Shown here in pieces: positions 42,481-55,494 of a DNA stretch of 64,000 bases. This DNA is from Toxorhynchites rutilus septentrionalis. Taxonomy: Eukaryota > Arthropoda > Insecta > Diptera > Culicidae. Made by a program: the position numbers and the translations under genes. The notes under the pieces were generated by a model, which saw nothing but the letters and a program-made list of their open reading frames with translations, searched no databases and had not been told where the DNA came from. Every line of letters starts with the position of its first letter. Position 1 is the stretch's first letter. The stretch spans positions 67,344,593 to 67,408,592 of the forward strand of contig NC_073744.1 in the NCBI RefSeq assembly GCF_029784135.1, given 5' to 3'.

Positions 42481-42716
42481 TTGATCAATACAACTAAAAC
42501 AACGGAAAAATGTAACTGATCTTATAAAAACTTGACACTTGAAAAATACAAAAACATTCGTTTTCGCTCAGTGCTTGCACATACACATATGAAAATCATG
42601 AAGTGTATGGTAGTCACCAATACCAATAAACTAGAATATAAATTAAACCATTGTTTGTTTACAATGACACAAAGCAGCAAGATCATCACCTGGTCTTATA
42701 CAAGTTGGACAAAGTG

Positions 42717-45700
42717 TACCAGTAAATGAAAAACGATTAATAAAAATCACATATAATCAAGACGAGTTAGGGTTTCTGAAAAGCCCCAAGTCTCTAGTTC
42801 CTAACAATACCATAAAGCGTTCAAATTATCCAAATTTTTATGTTTTTTAACGACTTTCTTCAAAGATAAATTATGATTATGGTTTGTCCACTTCTGATCA
42901 TGGTTTGTCCGAAAAATGATGAAATGGTTTGTCCGGTTTTAGGAAACACCATTTTTGAAAGAATAAATTCGAATTTTCAAGTAGTTGTTGCATTTCTTTT
43001 TGCTAGAGTTTACTGTCATCATATTGATCCATTCATAAGGCCCGAAGGACAACATAAACAAACAGCAGCACGCCAGGCGACTGCCATAGTAACGATGTGG
43101 ACAAACCAACATCAGCGCATTGGACAATCCTTGATCAAAATTGAGTTCTTTCAGATGCATTAATTGCATAAATTTGATCTAAATGGTGTTCTGAATTCTA
43201 TGTTTCAAACTAACCGGGCAGATTTGCTTGCGAGAGGCCGCCGCTTCCGACTGCGGGTCAACGGCCGACTTGGATTGCGTCACCTCGGTTCCTTATCCTG
43301 AATAAATGGAGATATTGCCCCCCATTACATCTACCTCACAATACATTTCAATACGACAAAATAAATTCATCATAAAAATTGCACTGCGATGGGGTTAATA
43401 CGCAAGTACCATTTTTAATACCAATTCTTTCCACATTTTCATGGCACATAATTTATTATTTTCGAAATATTCCACAGTTCGTGTTCATTTCTAAATGATC
43501 TCTCAGTCTTGAAGAGCAATACGAAAAAGAAAGAAGACGATATGTTAAATATGCCTGAACCTATTGCTAAAAATGATACAGTGAAGCCTCCAGCATCATT
43601 TTCAAATTTCCTCATTACAATTTTCCATTTAACTTCGTATTCTTCTTGCACTTTTATGTTATTTTGATATAATATTATTTATCAGCAGGAGATTCGACGA
43701 AACTCATAATCTGATTTGTCGGAATGATTCCTTCTTCATTCGAGTAAACGTTACAATCGGGTAAATGTGCTCCGGGTAGACGTGCTTCGGATAAATGTGA
43801 CACCACCGCTTTGGTTGGGTTGTTACTTGCTCACTAACACTTGTAGCATTCCCGAAGACGGATTCGCTCTCGGCATCCAGTTTTTTGTCGAAGCATAATC
43901 CGAGTTGGGCGCTTTCAACCTTGATTCTCTGAACAACCACACCGACGCTTGGTTTGCATATTGCGGGTAGTCAGGAGAGTTTCCTTGTACTAGTCACAGT
44001 ACTTTCAGGATCAATCCAGCAGTTTCGCCAACTCTTAGTTGAGGAGATAACTATTCACAATTCCGCATGATGATGATTATCTTAGAATCACGATAGTTAA
44101 AAACTGCGAATACCGAAAAGAACTTTTTACACAAAACACTGTCAAAAGCTTACATATCCGACTACTGGGAGCGCCACCATGGCCAAAATGAAGTCCTCCT
44201 ATCAGGGCTTGGAAATATTCAGCTTGTTAAGTAATATTGAAAATATATTTTTATCAGTGTAACGCGTTTATTTTGCTTGTCGATGCTGCCGTCATTCATT
44301 CGACGGCAAACAAATTTACAACTGTGTTCATTCATATTCATTCTGTGCTACCTGAGCTTTCCTTAAAGCTCGAGTCATGAGAATTCATTCACATTTATTC
44401 ATTACCATTGAATTGTCAGGAATGTTGTGAATGTTCATTTTCAATATCCCGATATGTGTGTGATTTTCTCATTGAGTCAGTGCCTTGCTTATTCAGTTAA
44501 TTTTGAAGTTACTCCGAAAGGGCAACGCAAATCGGTGGCGCAAGCGGAAATGCCAACAAAAGAGGAAGATCTGCATGCACACTCACAGCTAAGAATTGCA
44601 TAGGCTTGGACGGCGAGGAGGCATTCTGCAGAATCGATCCAAGTAGCAAATGCATACTTTGTCAGCCAAAACTGAATGTTGGAAATTTCGTCCGTTAATC
44701 CTATAGCACAGTTTGATCCGTTTGCAAAAGGTAGCTGGAAATATTCCCATTGCAGTCGTGTCTTGGACACCACCATTTTATGTTCGTCTGACTCAAAAAC
44801 TAAATGTTTGAAATTTGAGTCAAGACGGTATTTTTTTTACATCGGAATTGGAGTCTTTTGAAGCATTTCTGACAAATGGAATTGGAATTACATATTCACT
44901 ATGTAAAATGAAAGCATTTTAACTGAGACGGAAACCTTGCATGCTTGAACAATTTAATTTCTTGTCACTATTATGAGCATTCTTCACTTCGTTATCTTCC
45001 TCAACGAATTTCTCCGTTTCGTCAGTGTCCGAGAACGGTGCTGATAGTGAATGAACTGGTATATTAATATCAATGAATGACTAAACTAGGGATATTTTCT
45101 TTTGCTCACATTACGTGAACGCAGAACAGACCGAAAAAGAGAATGACCCTAACTGGATGAATCAACTGTAAGGAGCTTGCTGTGATTGTGAGGTTTGACG
45201 TTGGTTCATTTTCGGTATCCCGAATGCAATGGTACAATGATCAAATGTGGTCGGAAATCCAGCTGAAAAGATTGATGTGATACAGATATTTCCAAGCACT
45301 GCCTCCTATACACTACTAAAAATCTAATTTATGCATGCTTACAGTTTTGTTTCCACAGCTGTGGATGTGAAGTGCAGTGTCCGCGCATGAATTAAGAACA
45401 AAGTTAAGCATGGCTATTCGATCACACGACGTCGCAGCCATGACATTAGGTCTATACTCGAGAGGTCCACATGCTCTCGTCCCAATCAAGAGTGATTCTA
45501 CTATCCGCTCGGAATCTCTCTTTGGTACTCGCAGCGACTTACTGAAGCGTACGGACGGGGGCGAATGGACTGATTCTCTTCAGCGCATCGCATCGCATTG
45601 GAGCGCCGCATGAACGGGCTCGACCGGTGTCAATGATTCATAGTAACCTCACTTTCGATTTCATTCTGCCCCGGTTTCCCTCCCTCCCGCTATCGTACGC

Positions 45701-47254
45701 ATTCCCGAGACACGGATACCCATTCAGAACGGCGGCTGAACATCTTCGAAGGGTTTTTTTTCTCTTTTTCGACCGGTGGGTGGATGGTTGGTTGGATGTC
45801 TGGAAGCAGGTAAAGCTCCACGTGCAACTGGAAACAAAACGTGACCGCTGTGGCACTAAACGCAACACATTCGTCGCAAGACACGGTTCAGATGGTCAGA
45901 TGTGGACTATCTAACCCCAATGCGCTGATACATATTCAATTGCCGATATATGTATTCGGATTTTACAAATCAGATATTGCTTCTCAACGTGGTATAACTC
46001 CAAGTCTTATCGGACTACAGATCGCTGCGTACTCGACCACCCGTTTGAAGGTCAATCATTGGAAATAGTTTAACGATAATAATAGTAAGGTACGAGTAAT
46101 TACACTGCTACAAGAATCTAATTCCCTCGTCCTCGGCAAAATTGTTTATCCCAACTGAAGGAATCGTACATCGTGTTCAATTTTATTCTAACACTCACCT
46201 ATCACATCCATCCATATCCATCCTATCCCACACCCAGAGGTATATTAATGCCAAACATCGTGGGGTGATTGGACAAAGCAAATATCAACAAGACATCAAC
46301 CACTTCAGCGTCTTGTTCGGAAGTCACTCGTTCTTACATCATCATCATCATAAAAGTCTTCATCGCGATCATTACCACACCCATCTCCAGCGACCGCAGC
46401 ATCGCTTGGATCGATCATATCGATTATCATCTCCGCGATGCATAGGCACCCATAATACATGCTTAATGCTCTGAAGTCAAGAGTCGCATGCCATCGTTCG
46501 CTCTCTCTCCCTCTCAACCATCCGTGAAGTTTCCGGGAGAGCTCGAAAACCTATGAATCTCCCACAATAAGTCGACCGCTCAAAATTCGCTCACCTATGC
46601 AGGTGGTTCGTTTCTTATCCAACCGCTTCTCGTCCTCTGCCGCAGCCGCCTCCACAGGCGGACTACCGAAAAAGGTGTTCAATGTATCTAAAATTAAAAC
46701 AAAAACATAACAACAACAACAACAACAACAGCAAAAAGAGCGATAAACCTTCGCGGCGTGAGTTATGTGTAACCGGAACGAATTGGACGTGAGTGCTGTC
46801 TGGCGGTGGTGGCCTGGGCTAGAGATTCGGAATGAGGTTTTTAATAATTATTCAATGAACTCTAGATATCGCGTTTACGATCGGATGACGCACCATATGT
46901 TCGAAGCGTTTGAAGTGGAAACGGCCGACACAATGATATAATTATACGTGATACATATCTAAGATTTAGAAAATTTGAGATTCTTGAGATTCTTGTACGT
47001 TTATCTCGTGGTTCTAGCGATGAGTTGTGTTCGTTGTTCGATATTTCCGCATATGTATTCAGCCTTTTGCGCGTGTGTTCGCGTTGGTCAATTGGTTTAT
47101 TTCTGCAGAATGTTAACACGAGAAGAATGGATTGTTTTGGTTGTTTATCGACAAATAAACTGCCAATACAGAGGTGGCTTTTCAAGATATAGACTCGTCA
47201 TCTCATTTTAAAAACCATGAATAAAAGATCCACTGCATACATTTTTTGACGTGG
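42717..47254. other. Long stretch without recognised genes
   Basis: ATGGTTTGTCC repeats three times at 42880-42940. 43200-43300 is a GC-rich patch. 45340-46640 is GC-richer and non-repetitive, with no convincing frame (the longest are 95-110 codons, low-complexity). Microsatellites: ATC at 46338-46350 and AAC at 46713-46732. It could be host intron or intergenic DNA. Confidence 0.4.
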
Positions 47255-48311
47255 GACTACGTTCAGCCGGAATATATGGAGGTGAAATGAAAACCTAAAC
47301 ACAGAACATGCAGGAAAAATTAAAGATTTCGGATGCTTATAACACGTACATTTCTTAATAGATTGGAGAGATGTCTGGATCAATTGATAGGAAATATTTC
47401 TACGCATCAATCAATGAGCAAAACGTTATTTTTCATGTGATAAACATTTGAGTAACTGTTGAATGTCCATCATTATCTGAACGCCCTAACTGTCACGTTT
47501 TGATTGGCCCAATTTACGGTTTCCCCAACACAGAATTCAAAATCAATGTACCTGAGAGAATCGGCTTTGCAAATACATGCAAGTAGGGGGAATTTTTGTT
47601 CCCACCGAAATGTGTAAAATACAATGATCGTTTAACAATCCATATTTTGGTAGTCCTAGACATCATATCAAACGTGAAAGGACGCTCATCAAATTTACTT
47701 TTAATGAAGAACATAATCTATTACAATGCATGAATTGATCTTGCATGTTAATTGTTCAAATTCTTTAATTACAAAGCCAATATGCTGAATTCAATTGAAT
47801 TCGAAAATTGTTTCATTCAATCAATAAATTAATCAATACAAACAAATGCTTACTAAGCCAACGGTAGTCCCACGTCAACCTTGTGGTTGTATCATAGATA
47901 TAACCCACCCATTTTTCGGTTAATCAAGTGTATTAGTTATATTCATCGAAATTATGAGTTAAAAAATATATTTTAGTGTAATTATCGTAAAATTGATTTT
48001 ATTTAATTACTATCAACACGTTGACTCCCGCACTGTTCATGTTGCGCTTTTCATTCAACCCGCATCAACTGCTTATCAAAAACGATCCCAGCTTCCAAAA
48101 ATTGTAAATAATAAGTCAGAAATTTGATTCGAAAGTAGTAACATATTACGAATACGAAAACAAAGCATATATTTTTTTATTTACTTTGTAACTGTCAGTC
48201 CCAGCGATCAACGCTCTCTTAACAAAAAGATTAGTGCCGATTTTTGAGAACCAATGTGGGGACCAACGCTGCTGCCCGATGCTTTTTAATTTCTTAAAAC
48301 CTTTGGACATA

Positions 48312-48966
48312 CTACATGGGCTGAAGAGTCCCGGGATTTTAATGAAAACAATCGTTTTTTGGGCAAAGCTGTATTAATTCCTCAACAAGGGGCTAAGTCT
48401 GGAGAATATGGTGGGTAAGCAATCAATTGAAATCGTAATTGGTCCAACTTGGCCATCGCTTTTAAGGACGTATGCGACGCTGCGTTGTCGTGGTGGTACA
48501 GAACTTTTTTCTTCGCCATATGGGGTTCTTTTTTCTTTATTTGTTCGCACAGTTTGTTCAATAACGCTGCATAATACTCCGGTTTTACGCCTCTGCAGAT
48601 AATCGATGAAGATTATGACATGCGCATCCCAAAAAACGGAGGCTAAAACCTTCCCGGCCGACCGTTGGCCTTTTGACCGCTTTGGCCGGCTTTCGTGGCT
48701 TGTCAGCCACTCTGCAGACTGCCTATTGGACTCTGGAGTGTAGTAATGGATCCACGTTTCATCCATTGGTCCAAAACGTCAGAGGAAGTCTTCTCGATTA
48801 CGCTTCAACAACATCAAACCGGCTGTTGAATCATCAACGTGCTGCTGTTTTTGGTCGACGGATAGCTTTTTCATATCCAAAATGTCGTGCAAAATGTATC
48901 CTACTCGTCCTTTGAAATGCGTACGGGCTCAGCTAGCTCGCGTAATTTCACTTTAGGATCGTTCAA
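48312..48966 (-). pseudogene. mariner (DD34D) transposase relic
   Basis: The minus strand encodes MDETWIHYYTPESNRQSAEW, GKVLASVFWDAHVIIFIDYL and, in another frame, AKKKVLYHHDNAASHTSLKA then YPPYSPDLAP. The first two catalytic Asp residues survive, but the sequence jumps from PDLAP to the 3' terminus, removing the third Asp. The 3' inverted repeat CTACATGGGCTGAAGAGTCC starts at 48312 after a TA. The 5' end and helix-turn-helix region are largely missing. Confidence 0.85.
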
Positions 48967-49679
48967 AACGAGTCGATGCACTTGTTTTACGATTTTCTCA
49001 GCTTAGCAATCATTTGTTTTGTTAGCTTAGCAATTGTTTGTATTGATTAAATTTTTAATTGAATGAAACAATTTCCGAATTCAATTGAATTCAATATATT
49101 TGCTTTGTGAGTAAAAAGATTGAACAAATACCATGTAAGGTGAATTCATGCATTATGATAGATTATGTTATTCGTTACAAGTAAATTTAATGACAGTCCT
49201 CTTCCGTTTGGTATGATGCACGGTGAAATGTGAAATGTGAACGGAAGAATTTTCAAACGATTATTTTATTTTACTCTCTGAAGTTTTGCTTGATTTGATT
49301 AACTTCCGGCACTCATTTTCGATTTTGACATGTACGTCGAACACATATTATTTAATCAATAGGCGTTATCGCAGCAAATGATTATAAACATTTTTCCTAA
49401 TCACCAAATAGTATGCGTAGTGGGCAGAACATATCCTTCAATGCAATCTTGAATAACCGAGCCAAAGCGGTGTGTTCGCACCCGCTTTTGTAATCCGTGT
49501 TAGAAAAACGCTTTTCGTAGTGCAAAACATAACATGCGGGTGCTGAAGTACCTCCGGCTTGCATGAACTTCAACTTCTACTTTTAATACTACATATGTTT
49601 TAAATTTGAAAGTTCATTCGCTTCTAGTGTCTACACGGTTTTCCCAGGTTGCTAAGTTTAGAAGACCGTGTTAGAGAAA

Positions 49680-50235
49680 CATATTCTAGACTGCACGAAA
49701 GCAAGCGAATATAAAAGTACTCGCAGTTTGCATTTATTTGCAAAGCCGGTTTCCCCACACATCTTGGTTTTGAAATCTTAGGAATTAGGAATACACATTT
49801 CAGTAGGAACAAATATTCCCCCGACTTGCATGACTTTGCAATGTCAATTTCCCCAGACCCCTTGGTTCTGTAGTCTGTGTTCGGGAAACACATTTCAGTC
49901 AATGCCAATTTCTCCACGCATCATGAATTTGAAGTCTGTGTTAGGGAAACACATTTCAATCAGAACAAAAATGCCCCCGACTTGCATATATTTGCAACGC
50001 AAATTTCCCCACACTCCATGGATTAGAAGTATGTGTTAGGGAAACACATTTTAGTCGGAACAAAAATACCATCAACTTACATGTATTTGCAATGTCGATT
50101 TCCTCCAGGCGAATTAGTTTAGAAATCTCTGTTAGGGAACACATTACAGTGGGAACAAAAGTTCCCCTACTTCCATGTATTTGCTATGCCGGGCCAATCA
50201 AAATGAGTCAGTTAGGGCGTTTAGATAACGCTTAA
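49680..50235. repeat. 95-bp minisatellite
   Basis: CACATTWYAG marks unit starts at 49794, 49889, 49950, 50045 and 50140, giving steps of 95, 61, 95 and 95 bp (one unit is shortened), with a more diverged unit before. Each unit holds GGAACAAAAATNCCCCC, a CTTGCATGTATTTGCAATG core and GTGTTAGGGAAA. A single unit occurs in the opposite arm (47515-47640) and another at 52850-52950. Confidence 0.85.
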
Positions 50236-50465
50236 CATTTTACAGTTATTCAATTGTTTATCTGATGAAAAATAACATTTTATTAATTGTGATAGATGCG
50301 TAGAAATATCCCCTATCAATTGATGCAAATATCTTTCCGATTCAGTAAGAAATGTTCTAGTTATAAGCATTCGAAGCCATGCATTTTTTCCTGCATGTTC
50401 TGTGTTTAGGTTTTCATCTTACCCCCCATATATTCTGGTTAAACGTAGTCCCACGTCAAAACAAT

Positions 50466-52539
50466 ATTTGATCAAAAGCGATATTCTTCTTTTTCTATTT
50501 TCTATACGAATGCTCAGGTAGTCACCACTAAACAACTGTAGTTTGAGAACAGATAAACTGAATGTCATGAAACTTCACACACAAGCTGGTGACAGACGAA
50601 CCTCTCGAAATAAATCTTGTTTTAGTGGCGCCATCTGTTGAAAAATCCCGGGACTTTTCAGCCCATGTAGTAAGGTGATAGCTGACTGAAATCACGGCCC
50701 TTATTCCCGTATCCACTTACGCTTACATTTTCGCTACTAATGCACCTCATTTCACTTTTTTTGCACCCATTCCCGGTTACACGGATCGTGAAGTGTAAGA
50801 ATGAAGTCCGTGTATTGAAGACAAAAGTGGAGTGGAAACTAGAATGATCCTGTATTCGTTTCTAACGTTTATAAAGATGCTGCCCCACGGCGCATAGATT
50901 TATGATAAAGTTCTCTGTAACATAGAAGTGTGATAGTCATGGTTCTACGAGATTTCGGAAACAATTTTTGGAAAGTTTAAGCTATGAAATAATAGAAGCT
51001 ATGTAGTAGAAAACTATCGTTTAGTACTATGACCTAGAGTTTTTTGGTGTACACACCAGTAATTTTTATTTTTCTGTATTGTTTGGTTGACAGCCATACA
51101 TAATTCAACCTATTTTTGTGAGTGTCATCACAGAAATACTTTTATCACAAAATAAACATTGACATAAATCTTAAACAGAAGAAGAAAAAAATCGCGGCCG
51201 TTCTGATGTACATACTTCTCAAAAAACTCAGAAAATCCGCAGATTCTTATTTGGTTTTGACCTACATGGTGTGATGACTCTCGGAATAGGAGATTGAACT
51301 TCTGCACCTGTAGTTGAAGTGGGAGGCTGATTCCCCTTTGATTCCGACGAGTCTTCCACGTCTGATAATTATTGTTTTTTGGGTGTATCATTCTGAAACA
51401 GAAACAAGCTTTTTAGGTTATTTTTTATTTTGGAAGGATCATTGATTCAGCGGAGTTTTGAAGACTTTTGAAAAGTCTCGATGAGTAATAATGTGCTATT
51501 GGTAGCATCAATGATTGCTCTTTCAGCACTAAAACAGTTTAAACAAAAATACTTCAATGTAATCACTGTGAAACTAATATTCCGAGAAGAACTGGGAAGC
51601 GAATATTTCTTTTGATATTATATAGGTTGCTATCAATTCTGACCTAGTAATGATCTAAAGATAAAAAACGAGAGCAAAAAATCTTGCTACGACATCATAT
51701 TGATGGACTGATGCTGTACAAATAAACGAGTTATCATTTAAAAAAATCAAATTGATAACTTATTTTTCCAACAGACTGAGCACTCAATTGGATATCTGTT
51801 GAGCACAAAATAAATCTTCTTCTTGGTGTTGTCATATGCTACGTAATTGAAAATCGAAATTTCTCAACACGTTCTATGTTTAAATCCGAAATAAAGTTAA
51901 CTACCCTACTCACCAGTGAGTCGAATTCTCCCGATTCTGATTTTCCTCGGACGAGAAATGTAATGCAGAATAATATATCCATTTGAATATATACAACTCG
52001 CTGCCACCAGTACCGCTCTTTCCACCTTTGCGCACTTTAGTACACTCCCCTAAAATCAGTTAAGGTCATTGAACATTAAAAAAAGTAATAAATTTTATAT
52101 TTTGCGCAAACGGTCGGGGTTTGTAGGATCCCAAAGAACGGAATGCTGCTCCCACAATTCAACCAATAAGAACTTCTGCTCCCGGTCCATCACAAAAACG
52201 CGCAAAATTAATAATATGTTGTCAGAACAACAAAGCCAAAGCGTGAAAGATTGAACTGTCAGATAGCTATGACATAGAAACTATGAACTTTTCCGTCATG
52301 ACGGAACAGTTGATAGTTAGCAGCTATGACATGAAAACTAGTACTAGAATTCACAAACGATAAAATTATTTTCTCTATGTTATAGCTAAAAACTATTACT
52401 TGCAAGTCATAACTATTAACTATCACCTCATAGTTTTGGTGTTTCACCAATGCTATATCTTAGATTTCTATCACATAGCTCACTATATACTAGAGATAGC
52501 GTCCGTGGGGCAGCACCTTAAGATGGTTTGTTTTGGTTT
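50466..52539. other. No gene; mariner terminus stub at 50640-50670
   Basis: CCCGGGACTTTTCAGCCCAT-GTAG before TA (50671) is the inverse of the mariner terminus at 48312, a solitary end of the same family. Small inverted TATGAC/GTCATA repeats occur at 52255-52500. Otherwise featureless. Confidence 0.45.
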
Positions 52540-52960
52540 TAGACGTAGGATTACGTCTTTCGGGAATATACTGGGGTACAAATTGAAAATCGAAAATCAA
52601 GCACATCGTGAAAATTGTCCAATTTCAAACGCTTATTGCTCAGCCATTTCATGGTGGATTGATGAAATTTTTGCGTCAATCGATTTTGGCTCTCCATAAC
52701 AATTTTTTATATTGAAGAAAATTATATATGTCATGAAACTAACTATCGAACAATTGAAAAATCTCAACCCCTATCCTAACAGAAATACCCGCTTCTGATT
52801 GGTCGAAATTGAAAAACAAATGCGGTGGGTCCTTAACAGAGACATCAAAACCAAGCTGCCTGGGGAAAATCGGCATTGCAAATACATGACATTAGGGGGG
52901 CTTTTTATTCCTACCGAAATGTGTTCCCTAACAGAGACATGAAAACCAAATCATTATCAA
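52540..52960. repeat. Dispersed GTAGTCC-family repeat, copy 5, with one 95-bp unit
   Basis: Starts AGACGTAGGATTACGTCTTTC, continues GGGAATATACTGGGG like 47265-47285, and at 52850-52950 holds one minisatellite unit (GGCATTGCAAATACATG, TACCGAAATGTGTTCCCTAA). A single-arm relative of the foldback element. Confidence 0.65.
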
Positions 52961-53917
52961 AGAGTTTAACGATATAATTCTTCAAACATATCCAAAATCA
53001 ACAGATATCATAACGGAATCCTGCGTCAACTATGCGGTCGTGTCTCGGACACAACCCTCCTCTAACTTTTTCAGTACAAAATGATTTGTAAGCAAGAAAC
53101 TCGTATTTGTCGAGGATATGTCGTTATTGGAATTTCAGATTTCAAAAAAAAAATAGACAGCAGCCTTGTGAATAGTTATGAGAAAAAGATATAACGGTAC
53201 GGAAAATATCGCAATTACACGCTAACAACTTACGACAAATTGCTTGTTAAATTGGACCGCTGTGAAATAATGTGGCGAGAGAATACTCAAGTTTTTGTGG
53301 GGATAGTTTTGAAATCATGAAACGGAGGGACAAATATTTTAAATCGGAGGAAGAACGTTTGAGATTCTCAACGTTTAACAGCGTTCGCGTTACGATAATC
53401 CGAGGGGAAAGTTTCTAGAATGCGAATGTATCAAAGAGGTTAACCGGGAGCAGTGAAATAAACGGGAGGAATGAAAGCTTAGGATTTCCAGAGCAAGCAT
53501 GAAGAGTTAAGAAGGTCGGGCTGGCAGTCCCAGTATCAGTACTTGTACATTTTTCCATTAGTAAACAGACGTCCATATCTGGAATATGCTCAAAGATTTG
53601 AACAGTTCGAATTTCGCATTTTTGAAACTGAGTGATCCACATGAGAAGTCTACTGCTTTCGAAAAGGTCAGTGAAGATTTCCATGATCAGGATTTGCAAT
53701 ACGATGGAAGGTCTGATGTCGGCTCAGAAGAGGCGCTCGCGATGGAAAGCTAAGACATGCGCCAAAGCCTAGACCAGAGATTGTAGTCAAACAAACCAGC
53801 ACATTGAATTCAGAAACATCTTCATTGAGAATTCCGAGAATTATCTTAAACACAACAATCCGAATCCGTCTTCGCTTATGCCTGAATTGCCTGGATGAAG
53901 ATAGAAGGCCATAACTA
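52961..53917. other. No gene recognised
   Basis: Minus-strand frames at 53415-53853 (94 and 61 codons) have no recognised similarity. No repeats were noticed. Confidence 0.35.
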
Positions 53918-54707
53918 GGGGAAGACGGGGTAAGACCGTCCCCCTAAGAAACCCAATTTTCAGTTAAACGTCCTTCAGGATTTCCCTATTTGTTGTGCTA
54001 CATATCATTGAGTATATAATAATCTACTACTAAAAAATGTGTAACTGTTGCTTGCATAGCTTTTTTGGCGTTTTTTCATTAATTTTTGAAATGATAAAAA
54101 AACACTTTTCATTTTGCTGGCGAAGCAAAAAGGACCACCCGCGGGGTAGACGGAGCGATACTTTTTCCAAACAGTTTAGTCTAGTAAAATTAACAGGAAC
54201 AGTGTTGTCTAAGGTGCTAAATATTTAGGATTGTTCATAAAATACACACAAACTTCTGGAAAGGCCATCCACATTTCACGTGCAGAGTTTTGAAAATATT
54301 CGCTTTTGCCCCGCGAAAATGGCCCGTCTTCCCCAAGAGCGTCTTTTGCATTAATTTGCACTTTACACGTATTTTATAATATATTTTAAATATCTTTTAA
54401 TGCAGACAGAACCGGAACAATCTACTGATGGACTGGGATACTGGCAACTAACGGAATATATAGTTTTTGCTGGAGAAATACTTATTTTTTGTTACCTTGA
54501 AAATTAGATCGCTTGCAACTGCAATGGACAAAAAAATTTGTTTTGTTGACTATTTTGTGCGCTCAAGTGTTGCAAAGTGTTTCGAAATGACAAAAAATAT
54601 GCTATCAATGTTTCTTGCGTAGCATATTTCCCAAAATACTGAGAATTTCTTATAAAACTAGAAGTGGACCGTCTTACCCCGCCGGGCGGTCTTGCCCCGT
54701 CTTCCCC
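53918..54707. mobile_element. 790-bp MITE with GGGGAAGACGGGG ends
   Basis: Left end GGGGAAGACGGGGTAAGACC; right end, inverted, GGGGAAGACGGGGCAAGACC, followed by a second GGGGTAAGACGG. TA flanks both sides (53916-53917, 54708-54709). Internal copies of the motif occur near 54133-54150 and 54305-54340. Non-coding; TA use suggests a Tc1/mariner/pogo source. Confidence 0.88.
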
Positions 54708-54849
54708 TACACATACAATCGTAATGCACTTTTTTCTGTATTTTATTGTTTTGAGAGTATATATATTTAACCCTTATTCCGAATGCCGGTATGGTTTAGC
54801 GAGCATTCAAATAATTTTGCATAATTGTGGTATGATTAGGGTTGAATTA

Positions 54850-55270
54850 GATGCCATACTGCCATACAAATGAAACACAAATTTCTGCATAACTCAAATA
54901 CCAATCAAGCGAACGAAACCAAATTTGGCATGTGTAGATTTTAAGGTGCAATAAATGTTTCTATTGTAGTAAGACACTCTTCCCCCTCCTTAAGGGAGGG
55001 CTGCCATACAAATGAAATATAAATTACTGCATTACTCGAGAATTAATCAAGCAAACGAAACCAAATTTGATATGTGGAGGTTTTAGGAGGTAAGAAACGT
55101 TTCTAAGCAGGTTTGACACTCCTCCTCATCCTCTCTACTGGAGGGGGAGGGGGGTTTGGTAGGATATCTCGAGAACTAATCAAGCAAATGGAATCAAACT
55201 TGGCATAAAGAAGTTTCAGGGATCGATAAACGTTTCTATGGTGGCTCGACAGTCCTCCTTGAGTTTGTTT
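54850..55270 (+). repeat. Tandem repeat of 141 bp, array 2
   Basis: About three units: CATACAAATGAAA at 54863 and 55004 (141 bp), each followed by a GCATAACTC/GCATTACTCGAG block, AATCAAGC-AACGAAACC, AAATTTG, a GGTTTTAGG block, GTTTCTA and a C-rich/G-rich pair. Inverted relative of 32191-32570. Confidence 0.78.
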
Positions 55271-55494
55271 TCAATGATGTTTTATTAATTTTCACTTATT
55301 TATCTATTTACCATCAATCAATTGTACACCCGAACTAGCGTTGGCTAAATTGGCAGAAATGATGCCATTTCGTGTACTGGAGGGTCAAATGCTTAAATAA
55401 TGAGCTGTTTTAAAAGCTTAAAGATGGTTTGTATGTATGCGAGCAGACATCTCTTTATGTTTTCTTTTCTCATTTCATTTGGGATTGTGCAAAA

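Larger units (their letters stand above)
41152..42716 (-). mobile_element. Tc1-like element with IR/DR ends
   Basis: Each end holds two copies of the same motif. Left: CTGCCCAACTTCTATAAGA at 41152-41170 and CTGTCCAGTTTCTATAAGA at 41322-41340, 170 bp apart. Right, inverted: TGTCAAGTTTTTATAAGA near 42520-42537 and TGTCCAACTTGTATAAGACC near 42693-42712, 174 bp apart. Paired direct repeats within long inverted repeats is the IR/DR layout known from Sleeping Beauty-type elements. Length 1.57 kb. Confidence 0.8.
47255..50465. mobile_element. 3.2-kb foldback element with minisatellite arm
   Basis: The outer ends GACGTGGGACTACGTTCAGC (left) and its inverse ending ACGTAGTCCCACGTC (right, about 50443-50457) are followed by matching inverted arms: 47270-47450 against 50240-50440, 47500-47640 against 50110-50230, and 47650-47850 (TGAATTCAATTGAATTCG) against 49040-49250. 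The right arm is longer because a 95-bp unit is repeated. A mariner relic lies at the centre. The arms belong to the same dispersed family as 2380-2612, 30222-30440 and 52540-52960. Confidence 0.78.

Noticed and set aside
41152..42716. Two nested Tc1 elements, one inside the other
   Set aside because: Spacing between outer and inner motifs is nearly equal at both ends (170 and 174 bp) and in the same orientation, as in IR/DR.
43200..43300. GC-rich patch as a tRNA or protein fragment
   Set aside because: No A/B boxes in correct order and no recognisable peptide.
49680..50235. CRISPR array
   Set aside because: Repeats are 95 bp, contiguous and diverged, in an animal genome; it is a minisatellite.
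48312..50670. One 2.4-kb mariner between the matching termini at 48312 and 50670
   Set aside because: The right terminus lies outside the foldback arm that encloses the mariner relic, while the left arm lies outside the left terminus. They are better read as two separate pieces.
50528..50716. Short minus-strand frame over the mariner terminus stub
   Set aside because: Only 62 codons, no similarity to mariner transposase; chance frame.
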